This document shows positions 56,137-64,000 of a stretch of DNA of 64,000 bases, piece after piece (the stretch's first letter is position 1; each line of letters begins with the position of its first letter). A program made the translations under genes and the position numbers. Source of the DNA: Davidsoniella eucalypti (lineage: Eukaryota > Ascomycota > Sordariomycetes > Microascales > Ceratocystidaceae); the NCBI GenBank assembly GCA_004009845.1, contig RMBW01000081.1:1-64000 (forward strand), read 5' to 3'. The notes under the pieces are model-generated. The model was not told the DNA's origin. It made no database searches and saw only the letters and a program-made list of their open reading frames with translations.

Positions 56137-57053
56137 GTAGCGGTCTCTTGGGAAGCCAGGGATCTGGAAGTTCATCGTGGAAATGGTCAGGTCAAAGGAC
56201 TGCAGAAACTTCGACTTGTGTTTATAATCGACGGTGGATCTTCATGATAGCTTTATGTTTTGTTTATCTTGTGCTCGACTCAAGGCCAGAGTTCGTGTGC
56301 GTAGTATTTAGTACCTCAACGTCAAACTATTAAATTTCAACGAATTATAAAGATCATCAGGTCTCAACATAGACAATATAGCATGTTTGAACCCTTATTT
56401 ATGTTACACCAAGAAAGCCCCTAGCTCGTTCTGTACGTCAGAACTACCTATACAACTTGAATTACTGATTATAGCTTCAAGGCTCTTATCGCCACAGTTA
56501 TCTTCATCTTCACAGTGTATTGAATTTCGGCTTCCTACTTGGTTTCATTAAAAACCGTGTTAGCACAGCCTTGAACCAGGCCATTCATTTATCTAGTTTA
56601 GGCTCCTTTCAGGGATGACATGCAGTAAAGAATGCAGTAATAAAAGTACCGCGCCGTTCGCCTAGATCGATCAGCTCCGAAATTAGATACAGAAGAGCTC
56701 ACAGGCATTAGAAAAGGCAATATTGGCTGGACTGGCTCAAGTCTACTGATGTCTTGGCTCGAGGGATACAAAAGCGTCCTCAGCCACTGATGTGTTTAAT
56801 GTGGCGTTTGCGACAACAGCCTCTCTTTATCTCTTTCTGTGCTCCCTTCCGTCGGTTTTCCTGAAGCAGACGCCGAACTAGTCGCGCCATCATCTTCTCC
56901 TTTTGTTTTTTGTTCCATCGTTTCTCAGCTAGCAAGTCTTTCTGTCCTTGTGGTTGTTGTTGATGCGATTGTGACGATCCATCACACCTGACTTATCCCT
57001 CGAAACGACTCAGAGTTCTAGCTTCCTCTACGCCTTCTGTGACCAACACAACG
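56137..57053. other. Intergenic, no gene seen
   Basis: About 0.9 kb. A CT-rich stretch near 56,820-56,910 precedes the UstYa-like gene and is probably its promoter/leader. Confidence 0.5.
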
Positions 57054-58186
57054 ATGATTTGGCGATACTTCCGGCGGCCAACGACGGGGTTTCAGCCAAT
57101 TCCAATCGCCCACGCTAACGACCCCGATGCAGACATCGAAGATGACGCTGCCTTGCAGCAGGCTGCGCGCGGTAAAAGGCCTGTGTACGGTGTCCTGCAG
57201 AAGCACAACACAGAGCCTACATGCTCTATAATAGGCCTGCTTGTTCCGCTTCTATTCTTTGCCGCCATAGTCTCTGGCTATGCAGGCTTCCGACTTGGTC
57301 GTGGCGATCTGGGGATCGACCAAATGTGCTCTTCTTATACGTCCAAATTCTGTAAGACAGACAGCCGCTAGACCCTATACAGGATCCTTATTAACAGTGC
57401 TATAATAGCTTCGCTTCTGAAGGATGTCGATGTCAAGTATACCTTTCGCCAGTTCAACGGCTCGTTCACGAAGCCCACAGTTTATCGCGGCCCAGCATCG
57501 CCAGAGACTGATAAGGCCTGGGAGGATCTCGGTCTAGACTCCGAGCCCGGCATCATCCCCTATGAAGACGGAATCAAAGCCGGCCTCACGCCCGGTCACG
57601 TGCAACGCAACGAGAAGTACGGCGGTGGCTTCATAGTCAACGTAGAAGGGATGCACCATTTGCACTGTTTGAACCTCCTGAGAAAGTCTCTGTACTTCAA
57701 CGTCGATCACTACAGGGCGCTTGGAGACCACGCATTCAAAAATGATGAGCATATCCTCAATCTTCACATCAGTATGTTTGAGTCATATTTATCACAACTT
57801 CCGCTTCGGTTCTCGCGCTTACAATGTTTTAGCCCATTGCCTAGACACTATACGCCAGGTATTGATGTGCAATGTTGACACTTCATTCCTTGGCCAAGTC
57901 TGGTACAATCAGACTCATCCCAAGGCTTTCCCAGACTTTAACACACGGCATAAATGCAAGAACTATGACGAAATCCGAGACTGGGCTGTCACTCACCAGG
58001 TAAGTCCTTCCAACAGGGCGTTTGTTTTATAAATTGAAGACAAGACAGTCTATATGAAACAATATAAAAACTAGCATGTTGAATATATCGCTGACTGTTG
58101 CTCTGTAGGTTGAAAAGGCACACCAAAACCCGACGGACTGGCTACAGCCTCCAGCAACCGGATCCGTATATTCTGCTATACCATAG
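57054..58186 (+). CDS. UstYa-like (DUF3328) protein, 301 aa, three introns
   Basis: Member of the UstYa family, fungal oxidases that cyclise or modify ribosomal peptides and other metabolites (ustiloxin, cyclochlorotine). Exons 57054-57351, 57409-57771, 57833-57999 and 58109-58186; introns 57, 61 and 109 bp, with GTAAGA, GTATGT and GTAAGT donors. Domains: cytosolic N-terminus, one membrane anchor at about residues 59-82 (CSIIGLLVPLLFFAAIVSGY), then the catalytic part with both family motifs: HHLHC at 182-186 (HXXHC) and HCLDTIR at 222-228 (HCxDxxR). It ends near VEKAHQNPTDWL. No precursor-peptide gene, P450 or transporter is next to it, so its substrate is unknown. ATG 57054 is the first in frame. 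Confidence 0.88.
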
Positions 58187-58381
58187 CTATTTTTAGGTCA
58201 TAGATAGGCCTTGCTTTAGATATGCAACGCACGGATATGATGTGATTTGTTGTTTAGCACCCAACCTTTTTCTCAGACGTCTCGATAGAATCAGTAACCC
58301 AGGGGAAGACTTCGTTTTTGAATTGGTTAGCGGGACGAAGCTTGTCATAGTATGCACCGCTGTGCGCAGCTATATAATATG

Positions 58382-58935
58382 TTAGAGTTTGAAAATATTG
58401 ATCTCGTTTACGGTAACATACAGCCACTTACTCGTCAGCTCAGGGTCAAAGCTAGCCATGACGTGGTTACCAATACCAGAACCAATACCGATGAAGTCCC
58501 ATTTGCCGTCCATATAGGCGATACCGATACGACGCTCGTGCTCTTGGAAAAGCTCGTAGTCAGGTAGATGAGCACTTAGGTTGGTGATGATGAGACCCGG
58601 GTGCAGAGAAAGGGATAGAAGGCCCTTGGACTCAAAACGCTTCGCCAGGCCGTTGGCAAACAGGACGTTGGCCGACTTTGGCTTGGGCATAGGAGGTCCA
58701 TGAATCATAGTGGCTGCCGTTCTAAAGAGAGTTAGGGTTAGACAATTTCTACTAGTACATGATATATTATGGCATTCAAGGTCCACTTATACCGAAATCA
58801 ACATAGCGACAGATACAACTCTAGGCTGAGGTGACTTCAAGAATCTTGTCCATGATCGAATTGGCGAACGGGAAATGGCCAATATGGTTGATACCAAACT
58901 GGCTCTCAATGCCATCCACAGTCTCAGTCCCCTGA
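58382..58935 (-). pseudogene. Decayed short-chain dehydrogenase (SDR)
   Basis: Minus-strand remnant of an NAD(P)-dependent oxidoreductase. Recognisable in order: GIESQFGINHIGHF near 58890, PRVVSVA near 58805 (one base out of frame with the preceding ILEVTSA), the YxxxK active site YAQAK near 58690, then one base out of frame SANVLFANGLAKRFESKGLL and SLHPGLIITNL. An intron-like GGTATAAG..CTTTAG lies between. The N-terminal glycine-rich cofactor motif is absent upstream. At least two frame breaks and the missing N-terminus make it non-functional, unless base errors are present. Confidence 0.75.
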
Positions 58936-59856
58936 AAAGAGGGGAAAAGTCGGGCTCAAGGACTCACAAAACGGTGCATCGAAGACGACAGATGAGAATG
59001 GATAGCAGTATTGGGAATATGTGCTAGTCGCTCTTGAAAACCCCACGAGGAAGGGGAAAGATTCATCTTTGGACGGAGGGGGAGATACTCGAACTCAAAG
59101 GTGCCCACCCGAGGGTTGTAGGAGGGAAGGTTGCCGTAGTTGGGTTTGTTGATACGTCCTTTTGTGATACCTAACTAACCAATACTTCACAAAAGCATAA
59201 ATACTGGTCTTCCCCTTAGGCTTCCCAGCCTGGTCTCTTCCTCCCCCCATGCTTGCAACTTCTTAATCACTCTCCTTATCTCTTAGTATATAGATAGCTA
59301 GCAATATCAAGAATGTCTATCTTTCCTGCTCTCTTCTGCGTGCAACCTCTCTCAACTTCACTCTCCCTTGATTACGATAACTCCTAGCTCGGCATGGCTA
59401 TATGGTTTTAACATACACAAAAAAGCGGAACCCTACGCATAGACCTCCCCTCGATCAAATCCTGGTTCTACCCCATAAAGCTAGATAATACAGACTTTGG
59501 AACTCTATTCCACTATGTTGTTCTTTTTCTGCTTTGAAGCCATGCAGAGCAAATCAGTGATTTTTCCGTTCTGACTCAGCACCACAAAATGTGTATCTGA
59601 CAACTTCATATCCCCCTTCCCTATACATATTGGAATATCTACTAGCTAGTCATATATCACATCTACCACATCCAGACACAACAGGTTCATGGTGAATGAT
59701 GTCACACCCTAATCTAACCTGGATCTGATCTAGTATCATCTTATAAAGCCATTCAGACTCCAGATAAGACTCAAATCCTAACAAACCCAAGTTACATAAA
59801 TCAATATATCATAGACAAACATTTTGCTGTAATCCCAGTACTTAAAAATTTTGGTG
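58936..59856. other. Intergenic, no gene seen
   Basis: Between the SDR remnant and the FunK1 gene end. Mostly AT-rich sequence, with CT-rich stretches near 59,205-59,370; no domain-bearing frame. Confidence 0.5.
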
Positions 59857-61977
59857 CTATTCTAGGGTTCTAATAATACTGCTGTAGGCCTCTAGAATGG
59901 GGATGTAGAGCTGGTCAGGATCGCCCTCTGGTGTTCCAAGTTGATATGCTGTATCCCCAAACAAAATTGATCTGATTGTTAAGCATAGATGCTTCACAAC
60001 ATGTAATGGCTCTGGGAACTCATCCATTATCTGATTGAGTCCAACTGTAGTCATACCTCCCATCTTTGCAACAGCAATGTCATCTAGGCTTCCAACCTCC
60101 CACCTTCGAAGATTATCTGTATCTTTCTTCTGTTTGATATCACCAAACCTATTGTACCATGATTGGCGTGCACACATCCAAATCAAAACATAAAAGAATG
60201 ACTCCAGGTCATGGCGATAGGTATGGTCAATCCCCTGCAGAACCTGAATTGCCATGAATTGCATGGTACCTGCCCTATGCTTTGCTCCACTTGGATCACT
60301 ATCTTGTATCTTGGCTAGATCAAGATCAATAAGCATACCACTAAAGCCATCTGCAGTTTTAGGGTCTGTGATGATGATGTTGTTTGATGAAACATCCCGA
60401 TGGAGAATTTGGCCTGTGACGTAGAGAGACCTATGAGCTTTTATAGCGTCTCGCATTGCTTTGAGTAGCTCCCTTACTCTCCAGAAGCTGCTGAGAGGAT
60501 GACCAGCAGGGGAAACAACAATGCAGTAGTAGATCCTATTGTCCCAAGAGACCTCAGTAGCAGACTGATTTGTGTTAGATAGTGATGTTGAATTTGGAAA
60601 TGTAGGTTGTCTGTCTTGATTGTGAAACCGGTGCCGTGGCGGAAACTCCAGGTGTTCTCGTAGCTCTTGGGTGGATGTGATTCGACAATGGGCTATCATC
60701 CTGTTCACACCCTCAACACCCCGTTCTTGTGCTAGCTTCAGGTGTTCAACTTCGGGAGACCAATTTTCCGGTACCCATGAAAACTTGGCAACATGTCCAT
60801 CACTTGTAGTAAAGCATGTGGTTGCTCGACTGACAACTGCAGTCCGTCTTGAAATCAGCTCACCGAGTCTTATACTCGAGCCCTGTACCTCAATATAGTG
60901 ATGCCCATCCACAGATTTGATAAATGTGTCTAGGCCCATGGCATCATCATCCATCGTGGCATATCCAACAAGAGCCCGTGCAAATTGCTCTGGCATTTCA
61001 TGAATATCAAATGGACCTGAGCTATACGGACCTGATCGATCAAATACCCAGAGCTCCATTCTTGATCCACAGAGCAAGAAGCCATGAACAAACCTACGTG
61101 TAGGGTCATCATCAAAGATAATTCGAACATAGCGTGTCAACTGAAGAAAATCCGCCATGAATCTGCTTTTGTCATAAGATTGCTTGTGCTCCCCAACAAC
61201 AAGAATGTTCCTATAGCGAAAGATTTTGCCTGTGATTGTACATTTCTGGAAAAAGATATCAATTTGACCTTTTTTTCCTTCAAACTGGCTGGCTGTCATT
61301 GTAGTATATAACTTGTTTGGCGCAAGGGGGAAAGAACTATCTTGTAGCGAGCATAGCCACTTCCAGACGGCGTTCTCAGTGGCAATCAAAGGAAATGATG
61401 TCCATCTGTTATCATCATATGCTGCCATCACATTGTTCAACATCTTGTTCTGTTCCTCTGTCCAAGTTTCAGGGTTGAAGAATTTGCCAAGGAAGCCACC
61501 AACACCACGAAACGTACAGTCCTTGATCTCAAGGAAGAGCTCCCTATCGATAAGTTGACCTGTTTCACTATCATAAAGTCGACTAGAGTTATTATTGATA
61601 GGTGTCTGAAAGGATGAATGGGAGCGAGTAGGCGGTGGGGGTGTTGATGGGCTAGAGTTATGAATAATGTCAAATACTGTAGCCCAAACTTCAATTTCGG
61701 AGGCTTTGTTCATGATATGATGAATGAGGGGGTTGAATTTGTCGAGTTTTACAGCACCATCGTCTACGTATGCTATTATGGATGACGTGTCTGCTCTTGC
61801 CCCAAATGCTTGTGCTGCAGGTGATCTAGCTAAGAATGCTAAAAAACCTAGAACATTGGCTTTTTGTAGAGTCGCATTGATGTCAAAGAAGTCTAGTAAT
61901 TGAGCTCTAAACTTAGCAAGAATATTATCAATAGGGTTCTTCTCGATGATATCGAGTTCTTTTTGAGTGAAAGTCAT
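59857..61977 (-). CDS. FunK1-type protein kinase with nuclease-like N-terminal region, 706 aa
   Basis: Single exon. The C-terminal half is a protein kinase of the fungus-specific FunK1 type: probable ATP lysine K398 in HVAKFSW, catalytic loop HRDVSSNN (526-533, D528, N533), metal motif DLD (551-553, in place of DFG), then AGTMQFMA and HTYRHDLESFFYVLIWMC (585-602), a hallmark of the family. The N-terminal half (about 145-320) contains D240 in GQIDIFF and E263/K265 in ILVVGEHKQS, the D...ExK pattern of PD-(D/E)XK nucleases. This reading is an inference from motif spacing. FunK1 genes are expanded and variable in fungi. Role unknown; no signal peptide. Confidence 0.87.
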   Translation of the reverse strand: MTFTQKELDIIEKNPIDNILAKFRAQLLDFFDINATLQKANVLGFLAFLARSPAAQAFGARADTSSIIAYVDDGAVKLDKFNPLIHHIMNKASEIEVWATVFDIIHNSSPSTPPPPTRSHSSFQTPINNNSSRLYDSETGQLIDRELFLEIKDCTFRGVGGFLGKFFNPETWTEEQNKMLNNVMAAYDDNRWTSFPLIATENAVWKWLCSLQDSSFPLAPNKLYTTMTASQFEGKKGQIDIFFQKCTITGKIFRYRNILVVGEHKQSYDKSRFMADFLQLTRYVRIIFDDDPTRRFVHGFLLCGSRMELWVFDRSGPYSSGPFDIHEMPEQFARALVGYATMDDDAMGLDTFIKSVDGHHYIEVQGSSIRLGELISRRTAVVSRATTCFTTSDGHVAKFSWVPENWSPEVEHLKLAQERGVEGVNRMIAHCRITSTQELREHLEFPPRHRFHNQDRQPTFPNSTSLSNTNQSATEVSWDNRIYYCIVVSPAGHPLSSFWRVRELLKAMRDAIKAHRSLYVTGQILHRDVSSNNIIITDPKTADGFSGMLIDLDLAKIQDSDPSGAKHRAGTMQFMAIQVLQGIDHTYRHDLESFFYVLIWMCARQSWYNRFGDIKQKKDTDNLRRWEVGSLDDIAVAKMGGMTTVGLNQIMDEFPEPLHVVKHLCLTIRSILFGDTAYQLGTPEGDPDQLYIPILEAYSSIIRTLE

Positions 61978-63890
61978 ATTGGTATGTCTATAAGAGCATT
62001 GGCTGGTTAGTCAAGGGTTTCCTCAATTGAAGTTTGAAAGGAAAATGTAAACAAACCTTTTCTCCAGCATAGTAGGATGAATAGGAAAATAATGAATTGA
62101 TGTAGGAAATATAGTAATGATGAAGGTGTTTTTTTTTCACCGATATAGAAGTTGAGAAATTGTGATCGGATGTAATTTTAAGACCTCCAAATAACAACAA
62201 ACAAGATGCTGTTGTACGGGTTAGGTTGTGGAGGGAAACTACCTAGCTGTTATTTATGTCTAATGACCCACATAGTAAAGTGATTAATAAATAAATAAGA
62301 GTCAACGTAGATCTTTGTGCGATGAGTTAGTCGCTTCCCCGAATTAGTCGCCGCTTTCATATATCACACGACGCTAAGATTTCAGCTACACCTCTTGCTT
62401 TTTTATTACTCTTGATATAAAACTATATAGATGACACACAAAATGTCATTCAGCCGAGCTTGAGTAACAGCTCGAATCATACTACAGCACCAATTCAACG
62501 GGAGCTGGGTGATTGGGAGTATGGTGAACCACTGACTAAAATGGACGAAAGCGAGGAGCTGGCTCAGAATGACAAAGATGAGTATTTTCAATGCTTAACG
62601 TCGCTGACAATATTCGTCTCTATCTGGTTGGAAATCAAGCGTGTAGTAAAGTAGGCTGTGATGATCATTGGTAATGTTGTGCTTAGATTTCCAATTAAGA
62701 TTAAGAATAACTCTAGTCTATATAAGCAAAGGATATGTATATATATATATATATATATATATGCAATAATGAACGTGAATGTAGAGCTAAGCTTCCGAGG
62801 CCATGCTACTGTTGATGGGCTATGCTAGGTGGTTGCTAAACATGTCAAATGCCAAAACATATGGAATACAGCTATTGATTGGTTTTCAAAGGCTAACTTT
62901 GACGCTTCGATCGAGCGAACACAAGCTTCTCAATACTTGAAGGTTAGCTGCACTAATGTATTTTACACAACTATGTCTAGCAGATAAAACACTCGTGATA
63001 GTTTATATGCTGTACTACATATTAATAAACATCTTCATAGCTCTATAGCTCCATAAGATAAATGAATTAAAAAAAAAAAGTATATCCGACCCTAATAATA
63101 TGGGCCCGTATACTAATCTATTAGTACAATTTCATTGCTATGTTTTGATACATGGCTTTTTTCTAGTCTTTTTTTAGAAGGCGGTATTTCGTGCATACGG
63201 TTGTAGTCGTAGAGTTGCATAGCCCATAGAATCATCATAAAGGTTTACCGAGAAGAAACATCAATGTATGATTCTCGGGGTTTTTTTTTTCAACCTGTTG
63301 GATTCCGTTCATAAAGAACAAGCGAAGAAAGGTAAAAAAAAATTAAAAAAATTCGTCGAAACCAAAAAAATTAAGCGAATGCAAAGTTCCAGGTTAGCGG
63401 CTAGAACCTTTATGGCATGACATTCAAAAGATCAATGCTTGCAAGGCCTTTAACGGTATTATTATAGACAACAGCAAATATAGCATGTATGCTTTACTTT
63501 ACAGTGAGTTTTCACGATTTCATGTCTTGGGACAAAAAGTCCGAATAAATGTTGTGTGCACGAGCTAGGTAGATCTATTCATTATCCATAACCATCCGTG
63601 TATATCAAAACGTGTGAACTCTAGAGCCAATCGACTCGTTTCCAAATATGGTATCAATTCCCGTCAAAACATGTGAAAAAAATATACAGCCTATCCTTTT
63701 ATTGCCTTCTCGCAAATTTCCACGCCCTTATTTTTTGTTGATCGAGAGCCAGCTAGTATTCTATTTGGGGCTCCTCGCCATTTTTGGTGGTCATTTTTTG
63801 CCTTCTTGTTGTCTACCTTCCTCTTTAGTGGGACAAAGTCTATACAGTCCGACTCAATGAAGGGTTTTGTAGAGTAGGATGGTGAACCGT
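61978..63890. other. AT-rich intergenic region
   Basis: About 1.9 kb without a supported gene. It includes a TA microsatellite and A/T homopolymers. The right end near 63,840-63,890 is probably the 3' UTR of the NAP-family gene. Confidence 0.55.
62738..62762. repeat. (TA)n microsatellite
   Basis: About 12 TA repeats in non-coding sequence. Confidence 0.9.
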
Positions 63891-64000
63891 CTATTCGGCC
63901 ATCTCCTCATCCTCATCCTCGGTCTCGAAGTCAAGGTCGCTCATGTTTTCAATGTCCTGAGCGTTGGTGAAGTACTTGATGGCGTTGGGGTATAGGTCAT
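63891..64000 (-). CDS. NAP/SET-family histone chaperone, C-terminal end (partial)
   Basis: The last 36 codons of a minus-strand gene that continues beyond the window, with stop TAG at 63893-63891. The peptide reads DLYPNAIKYFTNAQDIEN, then SDLDFETEDEDEEMAE. The first part matches the closing helix of NAP-domain proteins (D-x-x-P-x-A-x-x-[YF]-F), and the acidic tail is usual in SET, Vps75 and NAP1. These proteins bind histones H3-H4 or H2A-H2B and act in nucleosome assembly. The acidic tail after a short spacer fits SET better than NAP1. The call rests on a short end only. Confidence 0.6.
   Translation of the reverse strand, partial: DLYPNAIKYFTNAQDIENMSDLDFETEDEDEEMAE

Overview
The window is nuclear DNA of a filamentous ascomycete (Pezizomycotina). 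The evidence is short GT..AG introns (55-109 bp, some with CTAAC-like branch points), TATA-box and pyrimidine-rich leaders, chromodomain Ty3/gypsy retrotransposons, a UstYa-type (DUF3328) gene, a FunK1-type kinase and an ipa-like protein. Genus cannot be fixed from the sequence alone; Sordariomycetes such as Hypocreales are likely but unproven.

Positions 1-24,100 are a GC-richer nest of LTR retrotransposons of at least four LTR types. Family A is a chromodomain gypsy element with 181-182 bp LTRs, present only as fragments in both orientations: A1 at 1-4640 plus 10901-11490, A2 at 14268-16603, A3 at 16604-18282, A4 at 19190-21931, and two further ends. Family B is one complete, apparently intact 6,260 bp element at 4641-10900. 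It sits inside the gag of A1, with identical 625 bp LTRs, a 5 bp target duplication, intact gag and pol, and a textbook -1 frameshift signal. A third element at 11491-12898 is a 1,408 bp TRIM-like non-autonomous unit with identical 179 bp LTRs. A fourth type, C, is a decayed minus-strand remnant at about 21955-23300. A, B and the TRIM each carry a short LTR sequence exactly complementary to a site 2 nt downstream of the LTR, and the pairing covaries between families. This is the signature of Tf1-like self-primed reverse transcription. Family A also has a tandem array of covarying hairpins in its 5' leader.

Positions 24,100-45,270 are AT-richer and gene-poor, rich in homopolymers and microsatellites. 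The only convincing gene is a forkhead transcription factor at 30154-31936 with one intron.

Positions 45,270-64,000 are a normal gene-bearing arm. In order: an ipa-like protein with a HicA-like C-terminus (minus), an intracellular GH2 beta-mannosidase (plus), signal peptidase subunit SPC3 (plus), a multi-pass membrane protein (plus), a small unknown 133-residue protein (plus), a UstYa-like oxidase (plus), a decayed short-chain dehydrogenase (minus), a FunK1-type kinase with an N-terminal region resembling PD-(D/E)XK nucleases (minus), and the C-terminal end of a NAP/SET-family histone chaperone (minus, running off the window). These genes do not form one obvious pathway: housekeeping genes (SPC3, mannosidase, NAP) are mixed with accessory ones (UstYa, FunK1, ipa-like).
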